Assembly: GCA_014218235.1 (NCBI GenBank)
Contig: CM024764.1
Coordinates: 66,749,184 to 66,813,183 of the forward strand
Direction: 5' to 3'
Length of the DNA: 64,000 nt
Source of the DNA: Colocasia esculenta
Taxonomy: Eukaryota; Streptophyta; Magnoliopsida; Alismatales; Araceae
Below, piece after piece: positions 10,504 through 21,155 of this stretch. Under the pieces are notes generated by a model. That model was given only the letters and a program-made list of their open reading frames with translations, made no database searches and was not told the DNA's origin. Positions within the stretch are counted from its first letter, which is position 1. Each line of letters opens with the position of its first letter. Made by a program: the position numbers and the translations under genes.

Positions 10504-11858
10504 GATTGCCCCTCCTTGGCTTCCACTTTGCAAGGGAGCATAGCGGAAGGGTAGCGGAAGTGTCATGAAATGACGATGAAGCGGAAATGACATGGAGTGG
10601 ACTGAAAAGATGGGAGCCAAGGTAAAGAGACACCTGATCTAATCGACAAGCAATTGGAATCTTCTTGAAAGCCTCGAGTTAGCTGCTCGAGCAGAATGCA
10701 AGGAAGACGCAAGTCTGGACGAGAAGGAGAAAGAAAAGGACGATCAACCCCTCGATTGAGAGGTACCCTAGCCGATTGACTTACAGGTTTCATTTTGGAG
10801 GGACATGTGCGTGCCAGGCAGGTAACTCAGACTCTGTGTTGGGAGCGGTTCGCAACCAAAATGGATCAGAAGGAATAAAGATGAAAATTGAATAGAGAAT
10901 CCAAACAGGGAAATTCTTGACAAACAGGTAAAAGCAACTCGCTCGGAGACAAACTTTCTAATTCAAGATGGAATAGGATTTATTATTTTGAACATGAAGA
11001 ACAATCGAGCACTCAACAAGAGTCCACCATTAGCCAGGGATGAGTCATGATAGCTCAAAGTCCTATATGATGCTTGCTGGACTAAAAGAAAAGAAATCAT
11101 TAAATCAAATGCAAAGAAAGGAGAAAATAGAAACTATATCAAGGATAATATTGCTAAATCAGACAAGAATGGGTCGAGAATCTTCCTGCAACCGCTGTGC
11201 AAGATAGAGTCCATCATCCCCGAACTTATCCAACTGAACGGCCTATCTAGCGATTAGCAATACGCACTTAGATCATTACCGCTTTTGTTGAAGGGAAACT
11301 CAGATCCCAGAGCATATTGAGAACTAGTCGGTCCTTGAAGTGACATAATAAGTAGGTTACCATATAGTAATGCAAGGGAGTAAGGATAGAAATACTTACT
11401 TGTGAAGCTCCATTTTTTGTGATTTTCTAATTTTTTTTATTTTTTTGTGATTTTCTGATGATAAACAAAGCAATAACTGACATAAAACAGAGACAACACG
11501 TACACACACAATGAATATTACAAGAAAACTATGTACAGACACAAAGAACCACAATACACCTAAACGCGACACCTCTGGGAGTCGCAACACTGTCGCGACG
11601 CCATAGGTGGGCGCGACCTTAAAGCGTCGCAACATTATTCTGTGCAATAAACACCAAAACCGAGCCTTATCCTTATCCTAAGCCTAACCCCACTACCCAT
11701 GGGCCTCCTAAACCAAACCTATTGCTACTCTAACTCCTAGGGACAAATTGGGATGGGATTAGCACCCCCTAGAGCTTTATAAATAGGGGTGCAAGGGTCT
11801 AAATTTGGAGCTCATCCTCTCTCTCTTCTTCTCTCTTGCTTTTCTCTCTCTTCTAGCC
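10504..11858 (-). other. Tat-1 polypurine tract and non-coding 3' region
   Basis: The polypurine tract is the complement of CCCCTCCTT (10509-10517), directly next to the LTR start, as in Tat-2 (AAGGAGGGG at 47867-47875). The remaining 1.3 kb matches Tat-2 46511-47880 in reverse in places (for example 10801-10830 against 47521-47575). A GTCGCGAC-type cluster lies at 11566-11640, about 220 bp before the plus-strand gene. A plausible plus-strand TATA (tttataaata, about 11776-11785) lies about 80 bp before that gene's ATG. I see no coding sequence here. Confidence 0.7.
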
Positions 11859-13244
11859 ATGAAGAGGTCTTTTTCTTCCTTTGAAGCTGGTCCTATTCCA
11901 AATGGCGGCCCAAGAGCAGCAAGGGCGGCCCATGCAACGCTCCAACGCCTCTCCTCTGTGCCCAGCCATATTAGTTCAAGACACGATCTTCAAGTAAGTA
12001 GTTTCTCTCATTACTTTTTGATTTTCTCTCTCTTCTTCTTCTTCTTCTTCTTCCTTTCTCCTGCCAACTCTCTCTTCTTTCTCTTCTAGATCCTCCCGGG
12101 TGGTAGGTGCTATTCCAAGATTCCATGGCTAGAACCCATGGTCAACGCACTCTCTGTAGCATCCACTAACCTACTACGCCAGTGGAAGCTCACCACCGTC
12201 CTCACGCTGGCCAAGAACTATCATAAGATAGTGCATGTGTGGGACTGCATCACAGTGCTTGTAGAGTTGTGGAACCCACAGACCCACACATTCATCTTCC
12301 CCTCATTCGAAGCCACGATTCTACTAGAGGAGTTGGAGCTCATGTTGGGGCTCCCTAAAGACAGGCGAGGGGAGGAACACCTCATCACGCACACTGTAGC
12401 CGCCATAGACTCCTGGGCCATTCTCGGCGAGATCACCACTCGGACCTGGGACTTGAGCACCCTGACTAGCTCGGGTTACATCCATCTCCTTCCTCTCACT
12501 CAGTGGATCATGTCACAATGCAAGAGGAAGATCGGGAACTACCTCGCCATTGCCAAGGCTGCCGCCATCTGCATATGCAGCGTCATTCTCTTCCCTACAT
12601 AGGATCACCTCCTCTCTGCATCCAACCTAAGTACCATCAGCTGTGTATGGGAAGGTATGTCCATCTCCCAAGCTGTCCTTGGATATCTCTATGCTGGACT
12701 ATCTTCTGTAGCCACCGGCGGACCCCTCTTCGGCTCTGTGGTCACCCTTGAATGATGGATGGGCATGCACATAAACTTCAAGGCAACAAACGACCCCTCC
12801 ATCAAGTGCATGAGCATGGTCCACCACCCACTCACCTTCACCGGTGCTCCGCTCCACATGACTACTCAGGCATGGTGCAAGACGACAATGGTTAAGGGAT
12901 TGAAGGAGTGGCGGCTCTACCTGAACACACTGACCGTGGAGCAATTCGAGATGCGGCCGAGATTCCTTCACAACAAGATCATCCGCCTTCCGCAGCACAT
13001 CGGCTTGGCTCTACAATTGATTGGCAATGAAGCATTGGTCCTCTACAACCTCGTCCGGTGCTATCTACAACGTGGTGCAGCGCGGACAGTTGTACCGACA
13101 CTCTCCCACTACCCATCAATTCAAACACGGAAGATGGACAATGAACAGGATGAGCAGGATGTGAGGAGCGCCATCGTCCATTGGGAAGGGTGCACAGCAA
13201 GCCTCATTTCAAAAGCAGTGGCAGAGGACGAGGATGTGTACTAG
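11859..13244 (+). pseudogene. Tat-1 antisense gene 1: DUF7745/plant-mobile-domain-like protein
   Basis: Exon 1 is 11859-11993 (45 codons, MKRSFSSFEAGPIPNG...), followed by a 96-bp intron with GTAAGT donor and CTTCTAG acceptor (11994-12089); exon 2 runs from 12090. Recognisable blocks are IVHVWDCITVLVELW, HTFIFPSFEATILLEELELM, then CKRKIGNYLAIAKAAAICICSVILF, which resemble the plant-mobile/DUF7745 fold often carried by plant transposons. The molecular function is unknown. It lies on the strand opposite to Tat-1 gag-pol. In-frame stops at 12600-12602 (TAG for Glu) and 12753-12755 (TGA) and an early end at 13242-13244 make it a pseudogene. The Tat-2 homologue (45064-46510) is open throughout and has an exon 1 of exactly the same 135 nt. 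Confidence 0.78.
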
Positions 13245-13768
13245 GAGTACCTGCAGGTGTTGAGGAGGATCCGTCCACGTGGAGATCGCACCGTGGCGGA
13301 GGTGGCATCCAGTGCCTGAGAGGGATAGGAAATGTAAAAGGTGGTAGTTATGGCTTGAAAAGACTGATTGATTGATTGAATGTATGATTAGGAACTGTAA
13401 TTGATGATTAGAATCAATAAAATCAGAATTTTGTTCACTGTTTGCATTGTTCAGTTGATGTCGCAACTGAAACAAACGTCGCCTTAAGGTCACGACAAGG
13501 TCGATAGGTCACGACATTGTTGCTACCCACCTTGCCATCGCGATAGTAAAGCGACGCCTATAGCCGTCGCGACATGAACCGAAAGTTCAAAAAAAACACA
13601 GAAACCCCTCTTCTTCCCTCTCACGCTCACAAGCCCTTTGAGCTCCGGCGATTTGCATTCCACTCTGACTCCCTCTCTCTCACTCTCTCTTTGTGCTCAC
13701 TTCCTCCCTCTCTCCCTCTTTCACTATCCCACTCTCTCACTCTCCCACTCTCTCACTCTCTCACGACG
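13245..13768. other. Spacer between the two Tat-1 antisense genes
   Basis: It holds the 3' end of gene 1, an AATAAA at about 13416-13421 that could serve as its polyadenylation signal, a GTCGCGAC-type cluster (13455-13575) and a CT-rich tract (13670-13765) directly before the next ATG. The CT-rich tract could be a pyrimidine-rich 5' leader. Confidence 0.6.
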
Positions 13769-13945
13769 ATGGAGGGAAGCGGCGGTGGTGGCGGGGAGCA
13801 TGGGAAGCACTAGGCGAGGAGGACGCGGTGGCGCGCGGAGGAACCCCCGGTGGAGGAGGCACCGGAGGTGGAGATGGCAGAGGCGGAAGCATCGGCGGTT
13901 GATTTGGAGGCGACGGCGATCGCCCGCGAGGAGGCCATGAAGAAG
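13769..13945 (+). pseudogene. Tat-1 antisense gene 2, exon 1 (PMD-coiled-coil gene)
   Basis: ATG at 13769 begins MEGSGGGGGEHG. A stop soon follows in this frame, so a frameshift is present. The exon ends GAGGCCATGAAGAAG before the donor GTGAGT at 13946. The Tat-2 counterpart (44652-44461) also begins MEG, is Arg/Glu-rich and ends GCCATGAAATCG before GTAAGT. Intron 1 is now about 14.3 kb because SIRE-2 sits in it; exon 2 is at 28297. Confidence 0.68.
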
Positions 13946-14010
13946 GTGAGTTCTCAAGGCCCTATCCCTTCAAATTGTGGGTGTGAATGACATGAGGATG
14001 CCCCATAGAG

Positions 14011-14015
14011 GGCAT
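14011..14015. repeat. Target duplication GGCAT, left copy (SIRE-2)
   Basis: GGCAT directly before the 5' LTR matches GGCAT at 28018-28022 directly after the 3' LTR. This proves SIRE-2 inserted as one unit. Confidence 0.92.
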
Positions 14016-14304
14016 TGTTGAGCAACTACCCCTAAGAAAATCTAAAATCTTGAAGATATAGTATATATCATGCTTTTTCTATAACAAAATCTTTAAATAG
14101 ACTATCTAGAAAATAAATGTATATCAAAATATATATGCATACAACTGTGTGATAAACTTCATCGCCAAAATTTTTTCTAAGTCGACAGACTCTTAGTTCA
14201 TCATACTACATCCGACTTCAATCTCCAACTGTTGACTCCGACTCCTTAAGAATCGAAGTCAAAACCATCCTGAAATTTTTCTAAGTCCATACAGCCATAC
14301 ATGA

Positions 14305-14585
14305 TACGACTGTTCACCTCGACTCATACAGTCGAATGCTTCATAAATCCTAACTACATGATTCGACTATTCACTTCGACTTTTACAGTCGAATGTATTA
14401 GAAATCAATCTCCACAGTATCCGACTGCTAAAGTCGAATCATTCTATTTCCACTCCGACTTCTACAGTCGAATTGTATTCTTCTTCTGCAGTCGAATTAC
14501 TCTGTTTGCAACTTCGACTCCTACAGTCGAATGACTATCTTTCTGTAAAGTTGAATCATTCATCAACATCTACAGTCGAGTTGCA
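14305..14585. repeat. TTCGACT...AGTCGAA inverted motif cluster in SIRE-2 LTR
   Basis: At least seven copies of (A)CAGTCGAAT, several paired with an upstream TTCGACT 4-6 bp away, so each unit can form a small hairpin or act as a two-fold symmetric site. The same cluster is present in the other LTR copies (about 26305-26550 and 49558-49795), where some CGs have become TG or CA. Confidence 0.85.
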
Positions 14586-15332
14586 TGTTATTATGAATTC
14601 AACTTCTCTGTCAGTTCTGTGCTTAATACCTTTTTTGATATTTTAAAGCTTCAACACTTCATGTAAGATTATCTCCTAATCTTTCTTACAACATTTCCAA
14701 TGAACTTTTAATTTCTTATTAGTTCATCAAAAATAATATTATTTTATTATTTTCTCTAACAAGACAAGTCATATTATATTCATCTAAATCCTGCGTATGT
14801 TATTTCTGAAATATCTTAACTAATCTTTGAGTTGTTCAATGTCTTTGCTCCAGATTTTTCTGGATTCAATAGATACAATGCATTTATGAATTCTTAGGTG
14901 CATGGCATCTGACAAGACTCACCTACCACTGACAAGACCCATGCTTTACCTTTTTAGCATATCTGCCTGTCTATTCTTTCTATCTGAAAGCTTGTGCATA
15001 CGAGGTTTCCATACCTTCTTTCTGTACCTATCTGACCTACCTACCTCAAAGGTATGGAGTTGCTTTCTCTTTTTATCTTGTCTTTGTTGCAGTCATTTAT
15101 TGGAGCACGTTTCTAGCATGTCTCCTTCACAGTCCACTCCTAGAAAGAAAGAGCTAATCTTCTAGCTATGAAGACTGCACCTCTTTTGAAGACCTTGGAA
15201 AGAGGCAAAACTAAAGAACTCCTGGATAATAAACTCATCAAGTTCCAAAGGATCCTAGAGTTCTCTTCAAAATGGTCAGATTGCAAACAGCCACAAATTC
15301 CAACGGCTATTCCAACGGCTATATTCTAAAGT

Positions 15333-15340
15333 GTATAAAA
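15333..15340 (+). promoter_or_regulatory. TATA box of SIRE-2 5' LTR
   Basis: GTATAAAA followed by an AG-rich leader; the same sequence is at 27300-27307 in the 3' LTR and near 50550 in the duplicated LTR. Confidence 0.6.
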
Positions 15341-16050
15341 GAAGCTCAAGTTTGAAGAGAAGCACACACAGAGATACATAGAGCTTTTGAAAATTCCTTG
15401 AGCTACATACTTCAGATTTCTTGCAAGCCAAGTCTGAGAGCTTCCCTCTTCAGAAAACACTCCCTCTGAAGCTTTCCAAGAAGTCTTGTGTACGGTGGCA
15501 ATTGTAATTGCTTATTTTCTCTAAGTCCACCATTGTTTTTTTCAGATAGGATTTCAGTCTCATCTCTGATCAGTTAAATCCTTCTGAAGTCTGTGTTTGT
15601 TCTCAGTCCTGAGGCAAACACACAAGTCTTTTATTCTCTTGTGTATTTTGTGCAGAAGACTGTTTCTGCATTTTCCCTTCTGTGAAGGGAAGGCCTTGTG
15701 AAGGTAGTTTTGTACCCCTGTTCAGGGAAGGCTTGCTTGGGAGCAAGTGGGTTTGTAATTTCTCTCAATGTGAGGGAAGGCCAATTTATTGGCAGTTAGA
15801 GGAAATCTCAAGTGGTTGGCTTGAGGACTGGACGTAGGACTTCCTAATTGGAAGGGCCAAACCAGGATAAATTCTTGTGCATATTTGTGTGATTGTTTCT
15901 GCCTACTTCACACTTGAATCACACACAACACACTAAGTACTAATGAATCTATTTAGTGTTGTGCATTTCAGAAGATTTTTTTTTTAAAAAGGCAAGAAGT
16001 CCTATTCACCCACCTCTAGGACATCTAGTGTGCCATTTCGATCCAACAAG

Positions 16051-16062
16051 TGGTATCAGAGC
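16051..16062 (+). other. SIRE-2 primer-binding site (tRNA-iMet)
   Basis: TGGTATCAGAGC, 2 nt after the LTR end. Confidence 0.93.
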
Positions 16063-16100
16063 GAGGTCTTCTTAGAAGAATCCAAAAGATTTCAGAAGAA

Positions 16101-17870
16101 ATGGCATCCGAAGCTCACAACTATGAAGGCCAATCAGTTTTAAGGCCACCATTCTTTGATGGTGAAGATTACCAATACTGGAAGATGCGAATAGAGTGCT
16201 TCATCAGAGGTATTGACTTTGACTTATGGCAGGTAATAGAACAAGGTGACTATCAAATCCTTGGTGAAACTTCTTCCTCTGGTCTTTCTATTGCAGATAA
16301 GAGAAATATGTCGTTAAATTACAAGGCAAAAAATTATCTCTGCTGTGCATTGTCTAAAAGAGAATTTAACAGACTTTCAGCCTGCAGAACAGCTAAAGAA
16401 ATGTGGGATAACTTCAAGTAACCTATGAAGGTACATATAGGGTTAAACAGACAAGGATAGACATACTTGTATCCCAATATGAACAGTTTAAAATGCTCCC
16501 TAATGAGAACATAACTCAAATGTATAACAGATTCTCAAATATAATTGTCGGATTAAGTGCTTTAGGAAAGGTCCTAACTAATGAAGAAACTGTTAGAAAA
16601 ATACTGAGATATCTAACTAATGTCTGGACTCCTAAAGTTACAGCCATAGAGGAAGCCCAAGACTTAACACAATTATCTATTGATAAACTAATAGGATCCT
16701 TTATGGCTCATGAAATTAATATGGAAAGATTTTCTAAAATTCTTCAAAAAAGAAAATATCAAATGCCTTGAAGATTGCAGATTCCTCTTCATCTGAAGAC
16801 TCTAAAGAGAAATCAGATGACAGTGATGATGAGGCTATGCTTTCAAGAAAGCTGTAGAGAATTCTCGCAAAGAAGAAGATGTTTGGCTCAAAAAGGTTCT
16901 TCAAGAAAGATAAGAAGAAGGAGCCAACTTGTTATGAGTGCAATCAGCCTGGGCATTACAAATCTGAATGTCCCAAGCTGAAGAAGAAAGATCAAGTAGA
17001 AAGATCCGACAGGAAGAAAGGCAAAGAAAAGAAGTTCAGAAAATTCAAGAAAAAGGCTATGGCAGCAACATGGGACAATGAAGAAGCACCAGTTCAGAAT
17101 CATCCAGCTCATAATCTGAAGAAGAAGAGAAAACAAACCTAGCCCTCATGGCAGGACTAGAACAGGTAAACTCAGAAACTTCTTTTACTTCCTGTTCTGA
17201 ATCAGATTCTTATAGCCTTGAAGATGCCTTTAATGAACTTCATGAAAATATAAAACAGTAGTAAAACAAATGAAGATAGTTAAACTAAATCTACTGAACT
17301 AAGAAAAGGCTAACACATGTCTCAAAAATGAAGTAGAAAGGTTAAACAAAAGCTTAAATGAAACTAAAAGAGCTAATGAATTACTATGCAAAGACTTAAA
17401 ACATAAAAATAGTAAAATTTTGGAAATAGAATCAAATCTTGAGAAACTTAAAGATGAAGAAAATTGCAAGAGGAAAATAATTATCTGAAAGCTATTATAG
17501 AAAAAATTTCCAATTGCAAAACTTCCTTATTTGTTAATATAAAAGGTTCTAGAATAGGAAAGAAGAAGTATGGATTAGGATACACACCTCCACTAAATGA
17601 AGAAAATGTTATTCATCCTAAAGTGTATCCAACCCAAAAATTTGTAGCAGAAAAAGGAATTAAAATCCTAAAACGGTGAATCAGCATGTGTATAGACAAA
17701 AATAGAAATTCAACAACATTGCACATATGAAGAATGCTTTTGATTTATGCTGTAGTCATTGTAAACAATTAGGACACACCATTAGCACATGCACTACTAG
17801 ACACTTGAGATGGATTCCTAAAACTAAACATCAAGGACCCAAGAAAATTTGGGTACCAAAAGTTACAACT
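16101..17870 (+). pseudogene. SIRE-2 gag, frameshifted
   Basis: The start MASEAHNYEGQSVLRPPFF at 16101 is preferred over an upstream in-frame Met because the homologue in SIRE-1 starts at the equivalent place. The UBN2-type domain (YWKMRIECFIRGIDFDLW, AKEMWDNFK) breaks at 16421. It resumes in another frame with VRKILRYLTNVWTPKVTAIEEAQDL (16493-16771), then a zinc knuckle CYECNQPGHYKSEC (about 16930-16975), a Lys-rich part, a Glu/Lys-rich coiled-coil remnant (17230-17680) and a second knuckle CSHCKQLGHTISTC near 17755-17800. At least four frame changes make it non-functional. Confidence 0.85.
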
Positions 17871-17906
17871 TAGCTTTATTTGTAGGGTCGGCTGAGGGCA
17901 TCCAAA

Positions 17907-19250
17907 TGGTACTTGGATAGTGGATGCTCAAGGCACATGACAGGAGATAGGAAGCTATTCACAACATTTAGCGATGAAATTGGTCAAGTAACTTATGGTG
18001 ATAATGGGAAAGAAAAAGTGCTAGGATGTGGAACCATTGGTACTAAGGAAAAGAACCTAATTGAAGATGTCATGTATGTAGAAGGTCTGAAGCATAATCT
18101 AATCAGCATCAGTCAGTTATGTGATAAAGGGCATTCAGTAAATTTTCAGAATGATAAGTGTGTCATCCAGAAAGATAACATGATAGTATTCGAAGCCCAA
18201 AGAGTGAAGAACTTGTACACTTTGCAGCTAGCAGAATTAAAAGAAGTAAATTTGTGTCTTGCAACCAACAAAAGTGAAGAATCTGAGTTGTGGCACAGAA
18301 GACTAGGTCATGCAAGTACTTCAATTATCAAAAAATTGATAAAGCATGATCTGGTTGAAGGTCTTCCTAAGATGAAAGTTAAGAAATCTGAAATTTGTTC
18401 AGCTTGTGCAAAAGGAAAATAGACCAAGATATCATTTCAGTCCAAAACAATTGTTACAACTTCCAAGCCTTTGGAGTTAATTCACTTGGATTTATTTGGA
18501 TCTATGAGGACAGTCAGTCTTGGAGTAAAAGTCTATGGCTATGTGATAGTTGATGACTACTCAAGGTACACTTGGGTGTCTTTTTTAGAAGCCAAATCTG
18601 AAGCCTTTCAAGCATTTCTAAAATTCAGCAAAGTAGTTCAAAAGAATCATAAATTTTAGATTGTGAGCATCAGATCTGATCATGGTGGAGAATTCAAGAA
18701 TGAAGAATTCATGAAGTTCAGTGAAGAAAATGGGATTGAGCATAACTTCTCAGCACCAAGAACACCTCAAAAAAATGGAGTAATAGAAAGAAAAAATAGG
18801 ACACTACTGGATATGGCCAGAACTATGCTGAATGAGTATAATTTGCCAAAATATTTCTGGGCAGAGGCAGTCAATACAGCCTACTACATCATCAACCAGT
18901 GCATGATCAGGCCCATTCTAAAGAAAACCCCATATGAACTTTACAAGGAAAAGAAGCCCAATATCAGTCATCTTCGACCTTTTGGTTGTAAGTGCTTTAT
19001 CTTAAATAATGGTAAGGATAACTTAGGAAAATTAGATGCTAAGAGTGATGAAGGATTTCTTCTAGGATATATCTCAAAACCTAGAGGTTATAAAGTTTTT
19101 AATAGAAGAACATTAACTATAGAACAATCTGTGCATATCCTATTTGATGAAACTAACCCTTCTATTAAAAAAATAGAAGAAGAAGAAGAGTTTGTTGAAG
19201 ATTTGTGCAATTATTGGAACCAGATGGATTTTCAGAAACAAGATGGATGA
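17907..19250 (+). pseudogene. SIRE-2 protease and integrase
   Basis: Protease WYLDSGCSRHMTGD at 17907. GAG-pre-integrase WHRRLGHAS near 18291. HHCC zinc site ending CSACAKGK, then a TAG at 18420-18422. DDE core in the same frame: LIHLDLFGS, SIRSDHGGEFK (after a TAG at 18657-18659) and NGVIERKNRTL. After about 19190 the frame is lost. The usual linker of more than 100 residues between integrase and RT is almost missing: the acidic stretch EEEEEFVEDL runs into the RT block GTRWIFRNK within a few codons, suggesting an internal deletion. Both TAG stops are one C-to-T change away from Gln. Confidence 0.88.
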
Positions 19251-20610
19251 ATCAGGGGTGATCACTAGGAACAAAGCCAGACTTGTAGCTCAAGGATATT
19301 CCCAAGAGGAAGACATAGATTTTGATGAAACCTATGCTCCAATAGCTAGATTAGAGGCAATCAGGATTTTATTAGCATATGCGTGTTCTCTTAATATAAA
19401 TTTATTTCAGATGGATGTTAAAAGTGCTTTTTTGAATGGTTTTATTAAAGAAGAAGTATATGTTGAGCAACCACCTAGTTTTGAATATACTAAATTTCCA
19501 AATCATGTTTTTCGTTTAAAGAAAGCACTGTATGGTCTGAAACAAGCTCCAAGAGCTTGGTATGAAAGATTGAGTGCTTATTTTATATCACATGATTTTG
19601 TAAGAGATAAAGTATATAGCACACAATTTATAAAGAAATTTTCAGATGGAATCTTAATTGTGCAAATCTATGTTGATGACATTATCTTTGGATCTACTAA
19701 TGAATCACTATACAAGTTCTTTGAAAATCTGATACAAAGTGAATTTGAAATGAGCATGATGGGTGAGCTTAATTATTTTCTTGGGTTGCAAATCAAGCAG
19801 ACCAAGAAAGGAACTCACATTTGTCAAACCAAATATATTTCAGATTTACTTTCCAAGTATGGTTTTGACAAGTGTAAGCCATTAGGAACACCCATGAGCT
19901 CAAGCATTAAGTTAGATAGTGATCCTCTTGGTAAAAAGGTAGATCAAAAGATCTAAGGAATGATAGGATCACTGCTCTATCTTACTGCTAGTAGACCAGA
20001 CATAATATTTAGTGTTTGCTTATGTGTAAGATTTCAAGCTGATCCAAAAGAATCTCATGTTCATGTAGTTAAAAGAATCTTTAGATATCTTGTAAATACC
20101 AGTAAATTAGGATTATGGTATCCCATATGTTCAGATTTCAAGTTAATTGGATATAGTGATGCTGACTATGCTGGATGCAAAATAGATAGGAAAAGCATCA
20201 GTGGTACATGTCAAATACTTGCAGGGTGCTTGATATCCTGGTCTTCTAGGAAGCAGAACTCAGTGGCCTTATCCACCACAGAAGCTGAATACATTGCAGC
20301 TGGAAGTTGCTGTACTCAACTATTGTGGATCAAGCATCAATTGGAAGACTATGGTCATCAACTACAAGAGATTCCAATGCTATGTGACAACACAAGCGCA
20401 ATAAATTTGACCAAGAATCCTATCCAGCACTCAAGAACAAAACATATTGAGGTTAGAAATCACTTCATTAGGGATCATGTAAGTAATGGCAATATTTCAC
20501 TTGAATTTGTTTCTACAGAAAATCAACTTGCTGACTTTTTCACTAAACCTCTTCCTGAGGATAGAATCACATCTATTAGAAGAGAAATAGGTATGTGTAA
20601 TCCTGACTAA
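19192..20610 (+). pseudogene. SIRE-2 reverse transcriptase and RNase H
   Basis: GTRWIFRNKMDESGVITRNK, QMDVKSAFLNGFIKEEVYVE, LYGLKQAPRAWYERLSAYF and the catalytic YVDD near 19672 identify copia RT. A stop (TAA, 19954-19956) replaces a residue just before GMIGSLLYLTASRPDI. RNase H follows in the same frame: YSDADYAGCKIDRKS, STTEAEYIAAG, DNTSAINLTKNP and RTKHIEVRNHFIRDHV. The C-terminus at 20610 is intact. Apart from the single stop and the broken linker upstream it is well preserved. Confidence 0.9.
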
Positions 20611-21155
20611 ATTGCTAAATTAAAATGATGCTTGAATTGCATGCTAAGAAACTGCTATGTAAAATTTCATTTCTGCATAATCTATAAAAACTGTCCTGAA
20701 AATTTTCTAAGTCCCAGAAATTCGACTTATGAAGTTATAGGGCATTCGACTTATGTGTTAATAATGCATTCGGCTGATGCATTCGATTGCACAATTCGAT
20801 TTATTATAAAATTTTGAAAAGGCGCTTTCAATTTAAATCCTTTTATACTCATTTATGACATAACCGTCAAATCAATCAATCTCGACCGTTCATCCTGAAA
20901 TCTCGGGCCAGTTACCTTTTCCCTCCTTATATAAGAAAACCCCTTTCTTTTAGAAGACACCCTTTCAAAATCCATCTTCGACTCCCTTGTCTTCTTCTGC
21001 CTCTTCACGTCCTTACTATTTTCCGGCGAAGGTCTTCCGGGGAACCACCAAGAACTCCATCCTCCTTCGAAGAAAGGTAGGTTCTCTAGACGCTCATCCT
21101 CTATTCTATCTCTCCTTTACTAGTTCCCTGAGTCCAGTTCATTTCCTTCTTCTAG
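20611..21155 (+). promoter_or_regulatory. Region between SIRE-2 pol and env-like ORF: TATA-like box and small intron
   Basis: Holds several TTCGACT/ATTCGACT words (20720-20790), like the LTR cluster. A clean TATA-like CTTATATAAG is at about 20926-20935. About 145 bp later a candidate 79-bp intron (21077-21155) has a GTAGGT donor and a pyrimidine-rich CTTCTTCTAG acceptor directly before the env ATG at 21156. This could be an internal promoter and leader for env, or the downstream exon of a spliced subgenomic RNA. Both are inferences. Confidence 0.5.

Larger units (their letters stand above)
9710..14015 (-). mobile_element. Tat-1: Tat/Ogre-type Ty3/gypsy element, 3' portion
   Basis: The oldest layer visible. 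Minus-strand order from the 3' end: LTR, polypurine tract (10509-10517), about 1.3 kb of non-coding 3' region, then two genes on the plus strand (11859-13244 and 13769 onward). After the SIRE-2 insertion, Tat-1 resumes at 28018. After the duplication and the Tekay insertion it resumes again at 57443 with its integrase on the minus strand. Order and orientation match Tat-2 (31506-49304). Confidence 0.75.
14016..16048 (+). repeat. SIRE-2 5' LTR
   Basis: 2033 bp, TGTTGAGC...CCAACA, with TATA box GTATAAAA at about 15333. It shares an 87-codon open stretch (14902-15165) with the two other copies of this LTR, probably by chance. U3 carries the TTCGACT/AGTCGAA cluster (14305-14585). Confidence 0.92.

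Noticed and set aside
14902..15165. 87-codon frame starting MASDKTHLPLTRP, repeated at 26867-27130 and 50118-50363
   Set aside because: The three copies are the same LTR (two LTRs of SIRE-2 and its duplicate), so conservation is not independent. It lies upstream of the LTR TATA box and resembles no family.
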